Source: Thermoleophilaceae bacterium (GTDB lineage Bacteria > Actinomycetota > Thermoleophilia > Solirubrobacterales > Thermoleophilaceae). Taken from it: 7,652 bases of DNA. Under the pieces are notes generated by a model. That model saw only the letters and a program-made list of their open reading frames with translations, was not told the DNA's origin and did no database searches. Shown here piece after piece: positions 1 to 5,617 of this stretch (the stretch's first letter is position 1; every line of letters starts with the position of its first letter). The stretch lies in the NCBI GenBank assembly GCA_013812065.1, contig JACCUC010000313.1, positions 1-7,652 on the forward strand. Direction: 5' to 3'. A program made the position numbers and the translations under genes.

Positions 1-680
1 GCTTCGAGGTCGAGGTCGAGGACGCCGCCGCGCGTTACGCGATGCTCGCCGTCCAGGGCCCCGACGCCCGCGCGGCGGTCGCGGCTTTGGCCGACGGCGA
101 GCTGCCCGCCCGCATGCGCACCGCCACGCTGCGCGTAGCCGGCGCCGAGTGCCTGGTCTGCGGGACCGGCTACACCGGCGAGGACGGGGTCGAGCTGCTG
201 ACCGAGCCGGAGGACGCTCCCGCGCTGTGGGACGCCCTGGTCGCGGCCGGCGCCGCGCCCGCGGCCCTCGCCGCCCGCGACACCCTGCGCCTCGAAGCCT
301 GCTTCCATCTCTACGGCAACGACCTCTCCGAGGACCGCACCCCGATCGAGGCCGGGCTCGGGTGGGCGTGCAAGCTCGACACCGACTTCATCGGCGCCGA
401 GGCCCTGCGCACGGCCGGCGACCCCGCCGATCGGCTCGTGCCCTTCGCGTTCACGGGCCCCGGGATCCCGCGGCAGGGCAACCCCATCCTCGTCGAGGGC
501 AAGCCCGCAGGGGTCGTCACGAGCGGGACGCTCTCGCCCTGCCTCGACCAGGGGATCGGGATGGGGTACGTTCCCGCGTCGGCCGCGGCGCCCGGAACGC
601 CGATCGAGGTCGACGTACGCGGCCGCCGGCGCGCGGCCGAGGTCCGCGGGAAGCCGCTCTACCGCAAGGAGACTGAGTAA
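1..680 (+). CDS. gcvT: Aminomethyltransferase (glycine cleavage T protein), C-terminal part, cut by left edge
   Basis: T protein takes the aminomethyl group from the lipoyl arm of H protein, releases ammonia and transfers the methylene to tetrahydrofolate. It acts in the cytoplasm. The frame is open from base 3, with no start in the window; the ATG at 42 is internal, because the residues before it continue the family pattern. About 225 residues are visible, against roughly 360 for a whole GcvT. Family signatures seen in order are LAVQGP, TGYTGEDGVELL, ARDTLRLEA followed by LYGNDL, PIEAGLGWACKLD, and a C-terminal GVVTSGTLSPCLDQGIGMGY segment. The Gly that normally follows RLEA is Cys here, a minor oddity. 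The catalytic Asp of the family lies in the missing N-terminal part. It ends with TAA, 3 bases before gcvH, so the two are surely co-transcribed. Identity is secure from the motifs and from the following gcvH-gcvPA-gcvPB. Confidence 0.95.
   Translation, partial: FEVEVEDAAARYAMLAVQGPDARAAVAALADGELPARMRTATLRVAGAECLVCGTGYTGEDGVELLTEPEDAPALWDALVAAGAAPAALAARDTLRLEACFHLYGNDLSEDRTPIEAGLGWACKLDTDFIGAEALRTAGDPADRLVPFAFTGPGIPRQGNPILVEGKPAGVVTSGTLSPCLDQGIGMGYVPASAAAPGTPIEVDVRGRRRAAEVRGKPLYRKETE
666..671 (+). promoter_or_regulatory. Ribosome binding site for gcvH
   Basis: AAGGAG lies inside the last codons of gcvT, 12 bases before the TTG at 684. It is the only Shine-Dalgarno-like string near the gcvH start and supports the unusual TTG start, because the only sense codon between the gcvT stop and TTG in this frame is ACG. 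The spacing is slightly long. Confidence 0.55.
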
Positions 681-683
681 ACG

Positions 684-1079
684 TTGGCCGCCGAGCAGAG
701 CTACCCCGAGGGGCTCCTGTACCACCCCGAGCACGACTGGGCCCGCCTCGAGGGGGAGGAGGGGACCTTCGGCATCACCTGGTTCGCCCAGGACTCGCTC
801 GGCGAGGTCGTCTTCTTCGACCCGCCGTCGGTCGGCACGCAGATCAAGAAGGACGAGCCCTACGCCGAGGTCGAGTCGGTCAAGGCGGTCTCCGACGTCA
901 TCGCTCCCCTCTCCGGGGAGATCGTCGCCGTCAACGAGGCCCTCGGGGACGAGCCGGGCGCCGTCAACGAGGACCCCTACGGCGAGGGCTGGATGGTGCG
1001 CGTGCGCCTGAGCGACCCGAGCGAGCGCGACTCCCTGCTCGACCGCGAAGCCTACGAGCAGCTCGTACAGGAGAGCTGA
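684..1079 (+). CDS. gcvH: Glycine cleavage system H protein (lipoyl carrier)
   Basis: H protein carries the aminomethyl intermediate on a lipoyl-lysine between the P, T and L proteins. The predicted product has 131 residues, normal for the family (about 125-130). Residues 12-20 hold the conserved YHPEHDW start, residues 40-62 the core hybrid-motif strand, and ESVKAVSD at 64-71 is the lipoylation motif with Lys67 as the modified residue. The motif VNEDPYGEGW at 94-103 is also diagnostic. The start is TTG at 684: upstream in the same frame there is only ACG and then the gcvT stop, and a start further in would remove conserved N-terminal residues. The reading of strands as GITWFAQDSLGEVVFFDPP is an atypical variant of the usual GIT-YAQ-LGD-VFVELP pattern and, from memory, resembles Thermoleophilia proteins. 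Second gene of the gcv operon. Confidence 0.97.
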   Translation: MAAEQSYPEGLLYHPEHDWARLEGEEGTFGITWFAQDSLGEVVFFDPPSVGTQIKKDEPYAEVESVKAVSDVIAPLSGEIVAVNEALGDEPGAVNEDPYGEGWMVRVRLSDPSERDSLLDREAYEQLVQES

Positions 1080-1098
1080 TCACCCGCCCCGTCCGCCC

Positions 1099-2445
1099 GT
1101 GAGCCGCTACACCTCGATCACCGACTCCGACCGCCGCGCCATGCTCGAGACGATCGGCGCGGGCTCGCTCGAGGAGGTCTTCGCCGACATCCCGGCCGAG
1201 GTCCGCCTCGATCGCGACCTCGAGCTGCCGCCGGGCATGTCGGAGCTCGAGGTCACCGAGCACCTGAGCGCGCTCGCCACCCGCAACCGCAGCGCCGACG
1301 AGGAGGTGACCTTCGTCGGGGCGGGCATGTACGACCACTACGTCCCGGCGCTCGTCGACTCGATCACCCAGCGGTCGGAGTTCCTCACCCCCTACACGCC
1401 CTACCAGCCCGAGATCTCCCAGGGCGGCCTTCAGGTCATGTTCGAGTTCCAGACCGCGGTCTCGGAGCTCACAGGGCTGCCGGTGGCGAACGCCTCGCTG
1501 TACGAGGGACCCTCGTCGGTGGCCTCGGCGGGCTACCTGGCCAAGCTCGAGAACGGACGCGGCAAGCTTGTGGCCTCGCGCGGGTTGCACCCACACTCGC
1601 GCGAGACGCTGTCGACCTACGCCCGCGGCTTCGGCTCGCGCGTCGAGGAGACGCCCCTCGACGAGCGCGGTGCCACCGACCTCGAAGCCCTCGCCGCCGC
1701 GATCGACGACGACACGAGCGCCGTCTTCCTCCAGCAGCCGAACTTCCTCGGGACGGTCGAGGAGATCGGCCCGCTCGTCGAGGCCGCCAAGCGGACGGGC
1801 GCGCTGTGCGTCTGCGCGGTCGACCCGCTGACCCTCGGGATCCTGAAGCCGCCGGGCGAGTACGGCGTCGACGTGGCCGTGGGGGAGGGGCAGACGCTCG
1901 GGAACCGGCTCGACTTCGGCGGACCGTCGTTCGGCTTCTACGCGGCCGCCGAGCGCTACCTGCGCAAGATGCCGGGGCGGATCGCCGGGGAGACCGTCGA
2001 CGTCGACGGAAAGCGCGGGTTCGTGCTCACCCTCCAGACCCGCGAGCAGCACATCCGCCGCGAGAAGGCGACTCACAACATCTGCACCTCGCAGGCGCTC
2101 AACGCACTCGCGGGGATGGTCTACCTGGCGTGGCTCGGCCGCCGGGGGATCGTCGAGCTCGGCGAGCTGATGGCGCGGCGCACCGACTACGCGCGCGAGG
2201 CGCTCGGGCTCGAGGCCATCAACCCGGGGCCGGTGGTGCGCGAGTTCGCGGTCCGGGTGCCCGACCTCGACCGCCTGATGGAGAGCGCGCGCGAGGACGG
2301 CGTCAACCCGGGCTACCGGCTCGGCCAGGACTACCCCGAGTACCCGGACGGGCTGCTCGTGGCGATCACCGAGCGCCGCACGCGCGCCGACATCGACCGC
2401 CTCGCGCGTCACGCCGCGGCGGTCCGCGACGAGGTGCCCGCGTGA
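1099..2445 (+). CDS. gcvPA: Glycine dehydrogenase (decarboxylating) subunit 1 (P protein alpha)
   Basis: This is the N-terminal half of a split P protein; with GcvPB it forms the PLP-dependent glycine decarboxylase that loads the aminomethyl group onto lipoylated H protein and releases CO2. It has 448 residues, normal for the split type. Seen motifs are RYTSITDSDRRAMLETIG at 3-20, FVGAGMYDHYVP at 72-83, TPYQPEISQGGLQ at 100-112, GPSFGF at 275-280, RKMPGRIAGET at 289-299 and QTREQHIRREKATHNICTSQ at 313-332. The fold is that of a PLP enzyme, but the PLP-binding lysine is in the partner subunit. The start is GTG at 1099: the next residues match the usual beginning of the family, although no Shine-Dalgarno lies at normal distance (AGGAG at 1069-1073 is 25 bases away), so initiation may depend on coupling to gcvH. 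The last bases GTGA overlap the gcvPB start. Confidence 0.97.
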   Translation: MSRYTSITDSDRRAMLETIGAGSLEEVFADIPAEVRLDRDLELPPGMSELEVTEHLSALATRNRSADEEVTFVGAGMYDHYVPALVDSITQRSEFLTPYTPYQPEISQGGLQVMFEFQTAVSELTGLPVANASLYEGPSSVASAGYLAKLENGRGKLVASRGLHPHSRETLSTYARGFGSRVEETPLDERGATDLEALAAAIDDDTSAVFLQQPNFLGTVEEIGPLVEAAKRTGALCVCAVDPLTLGILKPPGEYGVDVAVGEGQTLGNRLDFGGPSFGFYAAAERYLRKMPGRIAGETVDVDGKRGFVLTLQTREQHIRREKATHNICTSQALNALAGMVYLAWLGRRGIVELGELMARRTDYAREALGLEAINPGPVVREFAVRVPDLDRLMESAREDGVNPGYRLGQDYPEYPDGLLVAITERRTRADIDRLARHAAAVRDEVPA

Positions 2446-4022
2446 GCCAGTCGAAGGTGATCGGCTTCGCGCCCGGCGGGGAGGACACGGTGACGATCTA
2501 CGAGCGCTCGCAGCCGGGACGCCGCGCCTTCGTCGCCCCGCCCATCGACGTGCCCGAGGCACCGCTCGAGGAGCTCATCCCTCAGAGCGAGCGCCGAGCC
2601 GAGGCGCCCGCGCTCCCCGAGGTCTCCGAGCCCGAGATCGTCCGCCACTTCAACAACCTGTCGAAGAATAACTTCGACTTAGATACAGGTTTCTACCCGC
2701 TCGGGTCGTGCACCATGAAGCACAACCCGAAGGTGAACGAGCGGGTCGCGGCCTTTCCCGGGCACGCCCGCCTTCACCCCGCCCAGGAGGCCAGGTACGC
2801 CCAGGGGGCGCTCGAGCTCATGTCGCGCCTCGGGCGGGCGCTCGCCGAGGTCGCCGGGCTGCCGCACGTCTCGCTCCAGCCGAGCGCGGGCTCGCACGGA
2901 GAGCTCGCCGGCCTGCTGCTCACGCGCGCCTATCACGACGATCGGGGCGAGCCGCGCACCAAGGTCCTCACCCCCGACACCGCCCACGGCACCAACCCGG
3001 CGACGGTCCGGATGGCGGGCTACGAGGTGGTCAAGGTCGGCACCGCCCCCGACGGCGGCGTCGACCTCGACGACCTGCGCCGAAAGGCCGACGGCGAGAC
3101 CGCCTGCCTCATGCTCACCAACCCCAACACGCTCGGCCTGTTCGACCGCAACATCTCAGAGATCGCGCGGATCGTCCACGACGCCGGCGCGACCCTCTAC
3201 TACGACGGCGCCAACCTGAACGCGGTCATGGGGATCTCGCGGCCCGGCGACATGGGCTTCGACATCGTTCACTTCAACCTGCACAAGACCTTCTCCCAGC
3301 CTCACGGCGGCGGTGGCCCCGGCGCGGGGCCGATCGCGGTGTCGGACCGCATCGAGCCCTTCCTGCCGCGTCCGCAGGTGGTCGAGGTCGACCCGGGCAA
3401 CGGGACGGCGCCGGTCTACGACCTCGACCTCGTCCGGCCCAAGTCGATCGGGCGTCTGCGCGGCTTCGCCGGCAACTTCGGGGTCTTCGTGCGCTCCTAC
3501 GCCTACATCTGCTCGCTCGGCGGCGACGGCCTGCGCGAGGCCTCGGACGCGGCGGTGCTGAACGCCAACTACCTCAAGGCCCGTCTCGCCGAGCCCGGGA
3601 TCGGCGAGCATCTGCCGATCGCTTTCGACCGCCCGTGCATGCACGAGTTCGTCCTCTCCGGGCAGGGCGCCAGGCGCAACCTCGGCGTGAAGACGCTCGA
3701 CATCGCCAAGCGCCTGCTCGACCACCGCGTCCACCCGCCGACCGTCTACTTCCCCCTGCTCGTCGACGAGGCGATGCTGATCGAGCCGACCGAGACCGAG
3801 CCCAAGGAGCGCCTCGACGGATTCGTGGAGGCGGTGCGCGCGGTGCTCGAGGAGGCCGCCGAGGATCCGGAGGTCGCTCGCGGGGCGCCGTACACAACGC
3901 CGGTGAGGCGGTTGGACGAGGCCGGGGCGGCGCGCAGGCCGGTGGTGCGCCAGCCGCCTGCCGGGGCCGAGCCGCCGGGCGACCCCGGCGATGCGCGGCA
4001 GGTCACGAGTGGAAGCCTCTGA
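2442..4022 (+). CDS. gcvPB: Glycine dehydrogenase (decarboxylating) subunit 2 (P protein beta)
   Basis: This is the PLP-binding half of the split glycine decarboxylase. The predicted length is 526 residues; relatives I know are nearer 475-500. Motifs in order are VRHFNNLSKNNFDLDTGFYP at 67-86, LGSCTMKHNPKVN at 87-99, LQPSAGSHGELAG at 145-157, DTAHGTNPATV at 179-189, YYDGANLNA at 253-261 and NLHKTFSQPHGGGGPGAGP at 279-297, where Lys282 should form the Schiff base with PLP. The usual family end, APYTTPVRRLDEAGAARRPV, is present at 482-501. About 23 proline- and glycine-rich residues then follow and account for the extra length. The start is GTG at 2442, overlapping the gcvPA stop as GTGA, with GAGG at 2431-2434 as a fair ribosome site. 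An open frame continuing upstream to 1806 runs inside gcvPA and is not protein-like. Codons near 75-84 are unusually AT-rich and include a TTA. Confidence 0.97.
   Translation: MSQSKVIGFAPGGEDTVTIYERSQPGRRAFVAPPIDVPEAPLEELIPQSERRAEAPALPEVSEPEIVRHFNNLSKNNFDLDTGFYPLGSCTMKHNPKVNERVAAFPGHARLHPAQEARYAQGALELMSRLGRALAEVAGLPHVSLQPSAGSHGELAGLLLTRAYHDDRGEPRTKVLTPDTAHGTNPATVRMAGYEVVKVGTAPDGGVDLDDLRRKADGETACLMLTNPNTLGLFDRNISEIARIVHDAGATLYYDGANLNAVMGISRPGDMGFDIVHFNLHKTFSQPHGGGGPGAGPIAVSDRIEPFLPRPQVVEVDPGNGTAPVYDLDLVRPKSIGRLRGFAGNFGVFVRSYAYICSLGGDGLREASDAAVLNANYLKARLAEPGIGEHLPIAFDRPCMHEFVLSGQGARRNLGVKTLDIAKRLLDHRVHPPTVYFPLLVDEAMLIEPTETEPKERLDGFVEAVRAVLEEAAEDPEVARGAPYTTPVRRLDEAGAARRPVVRQPPAGAEPPGDPGDARQVTSGSL
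2656..2690 (+). repeat. Nested inverted repeat inside gcvPB, on an AT-rich codon island
   Basis: A perfect 7-base stem, GTCGAAG at 2660-2666 with CTTCGAC at 2672-2678, encloses a 5-base loop AATAA. An outer pair ACCTGT (2656-2661) and ACAGGT (2685-2690) is also a perfect 6-base inverted repeat; its first four bases can extend the inner stem if TTAGATAC bulges out. The element covers gcvPB codons 72 to 83, a conserved protein stretch, yet uses AAT, TTA, GAT, ACA and GGT, codons avoided in the rest of the gene. Its function is unknown: it could be an RNA hairpin, a protein-binding palindrome, or chance. Confidence 0.5.
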
Positions 4023-4030
4023 GCCGCGGC

Positions 4031-4041
4031 AGAGGATGGAG
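4031..4041 (+). promoter_or_regulatory. Ribosome binding site of the aldo/keto reductase gene
   Basis: The purine-rich run AGAGGATGGAG ends 8 bases before the ATG at 4050, with GGAG as the best match. It shows that this gene is translated independently of gcvPB. I see no convincing promoter or terminator in the 27 bases between the two genes, so read-through from the gcv operon is the simplest expectation. Confidence 0.6.
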
Positions 4042-4049
4042 TCGCGAAC

Positions 4050-4868
4050 ATGAACAAGATCACCACAGTCCAGGGAGTCGAGGTCCCCTCGCTCGGCTAC
4101 GGAACCTTCCGGCTATCAGACGAAGAGTGTGAGCGCGGCGTCGAGCACGCCCTCTCGGTCGGCTATCGCCACGTCGACACGGCCCAGGCCTACGGAAACG
4201 AGGATCGCGTCGGCGCGGGAATGGAGACCGCCGGCGTCCCTCGCGAAGAGGTCTTTCTGACCACGAAGCTCCAGTCCGACAGCGTGCAGCGCGACCGCGT
4301 CGGCCCGTCGACCGACGAGAGCCTGCGCAAGCTCCGAACCGACTACGTCGATCTGCTGCTCATCCACTGGCCGAGCGACGAGGTCCCGATGGCCGAGACC
4401 CTCGAGGCCATGCGCGAGCTGCGGGACGCGGGGAAGGTGCGCCACGTCGGCGTGAGCAACTTCCCGCGCTCGCTGGTCGAGCAGGCGATGGAGCACGCGA
4501 CGATCTTCTGCGACCAGGTCGAGTACCACCCGTTCCTGGGCCAGAAGACGCTGCTCGGGCTCGCCGTCGAGCACGACTTCCTGCTCGCCGCCTTCGCCCC
4601 GCTGGCCCAGGGCAAGGTCATGTCCGACCCCACGCTCGAGGAGATCGCCGCCTCGCACGGCGCGACCGCCGCCCAGGTGGCGCTCCGCTGGCTGATCGCG
4701 CAGGACCACGTCGCCGCGGTTTTCAAGGCCACCTCGCCGGAGCGGATCGAGATGAACTTCGACGCGCTCGAGCTCAATCTGAGCGACGAGGAGCTGCGGC
4801 GGATCGACGGTCTCGAGCGCGGCGAGCGGGTGGTCGATCCGCCGTTCGCCCCGGATTGGGAAGAATGA
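4050..4868 (+). CDS. Aldo/keto reductase, DkgB (2,5-diketo-D-gluconate reductase B)-like
   Basis: NAD(P)H-dependent oxidoreductase of the (beta/alpha)8-barrel aldo/keto reductase superfamily, predicted cytoplasmic; the substrate cannot be read from the sequence. It has 272 residues, close to E. coli DkgB (267), and it shares the start VPSLGYGTFRLSDEE and the ending APDWEE with that type. The catalytic tetrad is complete: Asp43 and Tyr48 in GYRHVDTAQAYGNE, Lys73 in TTKLQ, and His106 in LLLIHWPS. The KVRHVGVSNF motif at 129-138 and DQVEYHPFL at 155-163 line the cofactor and substrate side. In the cofactor phosphate-binding loop the usual IPKS reads VFKATSPERI at 224-233: Lys226 and Arg232 remain, which favours NADPH, but the Pro is replaced by Phe. 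The ATG at 4050 has a good ribosome site. It follows gcvPB by 27 bases, but no metabolic link to glycine cleavage is evident. General detoxification of aldehydes or ketones is plausible but unproven. Confidence 0.92.
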   Translation: MNKITTVQGVEVPSLGYGTFRLSDEECERGVEHALSVGYRHVDTAQAYGNEDRVGAGMETAGVPREEVFLTTKLQSDSVQRDRVGPSTDESLRKLRTDYVDLLLIHWPSDEVPMAETLEAMRELRDAGKVRHVGVSNFPRSLVEQAMEHATIFCDQVEYHPFLGQKTLLGLAVEHDFLLAAFAPLAQGKVMSDPTLEEIAASHGATAAQVALRWLIAQDHVAAVFKATSPERIEMNFDALELNLSDEELRRIDGLERGERVVDPPFAPDWEE

Positions 4869-4891
4869 ATCGCAGTCGGTGCCGCTCGCGG

Positions 4892-4900
4892 TGTTACACT
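4892..4900 (+). promoter_or_regulatory. Candidate extended -10 promoter of the toxin-antitoxin operon, leaderless
   Basis: TG at 4892-4893, one base, then TACACT at 4895-4900 makes an extended -10 box. No convincing -35 is present at 16-18 bases upstream (GCAGTC at 4872-4877 is poor), but extended -10 promoters can do without one. Only 8 bases separate the box from the ATG at 4909, so transcription should begin at or within a few bases of the start codon. No usable Shine-Dalgarno lies between. This is a prediction from spacing. Confidence 0.55.
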
Positions 4901-4908
4901 AGGCGGGC

Positions 4909-5181
4909 ATGCCGACCAAGCATTCCCGCATCGCCATCGTGGAGGACGAGGAGCTGTCCGCCTCGCTGGCGGAGGTCTCGAAGCTTCTCGAAGGACGCAG
5001 GAGCAAGGCCGGCCTCGTGCGCGACCTGGCCATGAGGGGAGCCGAGCGCGTGCTCGAAGAGGAGAAGGGCCGCCGAGAGGCTCTCGAGCGGCTCGCCGAG
5101 TGGTCGACGACGCCGGGGGCTCTCGACCTCGACGCACTGAGAGAGGCGCGCGCGAGCTGGGGCATGCCGGACGAGTGGTGA
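4909..5181 (+). CDS. vapB: VapB-like antitoxin (putative)
   Basis: A 90-residue protein directly upstream of a PIN-domain toxin; the role as antitoxin rests mainly on this arrangement. It should bind the toxin active site and repress its own promoter. The N-terminal part looks like a short strand followed by two helices (RIAIVEDEELSASL at 7-20, then AEVSKLLEGRRSKAGLVRDL at 21-40), as expected for a ribbon-helix-helix dimerisation and DNA-binding domain, but I cannot assign the fold with certainty. Residues 41-65 are a charged, helix-prone linker. The tail LREARASWGMPDEW at 77-90 has the aromatic and acidic character typical of toxin-binding C-termini. ATG at 4909 is chosen because a -10 box lies 8 bases upstream and no Shine-Dalgarno is present. 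By hand count about 11 of 90 codons end in A or T, more than in the neighbouring housekeeping genes. The last codon and stop overlap the vapC start. Confidence 0.75.
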   Translation: MPTKHSRIAIVEDEELSASLAEVSKLLEGRRSKAGLVRDLAMRGAERVLEEEKGRREALERLAEWSTTPGALDLDALREARASWGMPDEW

Positions 5182-5615
5182 CCGACGTCGGGCGATTCGG
5201 AAGCGCCGTCGTCCTTGCGGATACGTCGGCGTGGGGCAGGGCGAGCCTTCCCCCGGTAGCAGCAGACTGGTCTGAGGCCATCCGCCGGGGCGAGATCGTG
5301 ACTTCGCCGGTGGTTGAGCTCGAGGTGCTCTTTGCGGCGCGCGACGCTCCCGACATCGAGCTGCGTGAGGAGGTGTTCGCTCCCCTCCGGCGACTCGCGC
5401 TCAGTGCGTCTGTCGCCCACGCGGCCCTCGCGGCCATGCGCGAGCTTGCTGGGCGCTCTGCCGGGTACCACCGCATCCCCCTGCCTGACTACCTGATCGC
5501 CGCTAGCGCTCAGGAGTTCGGCATCGACGTGCTCCACTACGACCACCACTACGACCGCCTGGCCGAGGTCATGAGATTCGAGAGCCGCTGGATCGCGCCG
5601 CCTGGGAGCCTTTAG
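5178..5615 (+). CDS. vapC: VapC-like PIN-domain ribonuclease toxin
   Basis: Predicted Mg-dependent endoribonuclease of the PIN family; VapC toxins studied elsewhere cleave tRNAs or 23S rRNA and stop translation until neutralised by their antitoxin. The product has 145 residues, normal for VapC. The acidic active-site set is complete: Asp15 in VVLADTSAW, Glu47 in VVELEVLF, Asp104 in LPDYLIAASA and Asp122 in VLHYDHHYDRLA, with Asp126 next to it. The GTG at 5178 overlaps the antitoxin stop (GTGA) with no ribosome site of its own, so translation is likely coupled; the GTG one codon earlier is an alternative. The open frame extends up to 5100 but that part is antitoxin in another frame. By hand count about 27 of 145 codons end in A or T, against only a handful in the first 100 codons of trpS, suggesting foreign origin. 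The stop is 2 bases before the trpS start. Confidence 0.88.
   Translation: MTDVGRFGSAVVLADTSAWGRASLPPVAADWSEAIRRGEIVTSPVVELEVLFAARDAPDIELREEVFAPLRRLALSASVAHAALAAMRELAGRSAGYHRIPLPDYLIAASAQEFGIDVLHYDHHYDRLAEVMRFESRWIAPPGSL
5604..5608 (+). promoter_or_regulatory. Ribosome binding site of trpS, inside vapC
   Basis: GGGAG within the last codons of the toxin gene stands 9 bases before the GTG at 5618. It decides the trpS start and shows the two genes share an mRNA segment. I found no -10-like hexamer in the last 60 bases of vapC that would give trpS its own promoter. Confidence 0.55.
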
Positions 5616-5617
5616 GC

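Noticed and set aside
4..21. Tandem GAGGTC-like hexamers at the left edge
   Set aside because: Encodes alternating Val-Glu residues in gcvT and is too short to be a repeat element.
1806..2441. Upstream extension of the gcvPB frame inside gcvPA
   Set aside because: The translation is Arg/Ala/Gly-rich noise, gcvPA is certain in the other frame, and the GTG at 2442 gives the normal family start.
964..2562. Antisense open frame of 532 codons across gcvPA
   Set aside because: Low-complexity Arg/Val/Leu/Glu-rich translation with no recognisable family, fully opposite a secure gene; long antisense frames are expected at this GC content.
2667..2678. Resemblance of AATAACTTCGAC to the loxP half-site (ATAACTTCG core)
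   Set aside because: Only about nine bases match, the spacer and second arm have the wrong order, and the match is explained by the local palindrome plus coding constraint.
2680..2685. Possible internal promoter -10 (TAGATA) in gcvPB
   Set aside because: It does not end in T and no -35-like hexamer lies at an acceptable distance (the TTCAAC upstream is about 25 bases away).
4023..4049. Possible terminator between gcvPB and the aldo/keto reductase gene
   Set aside because: Only 27 bases, no stable stem followed by a T run; it holds the ribosome site instead.
2708..4132. Alternate + strand frame of 474 codons over gcvPB
   Set aside because: Arginine-rich, featureless shadow of gcvPB that runs into the aldo/keto reductase gene.
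4343..5476. Antisense frame of 377 codons across the aldo/keto reductase and toxin-antitoxin genes
   Set aside because: Ser/Arg/Ala-rich translation without motifs; both genes on the opposite strand are well supported.
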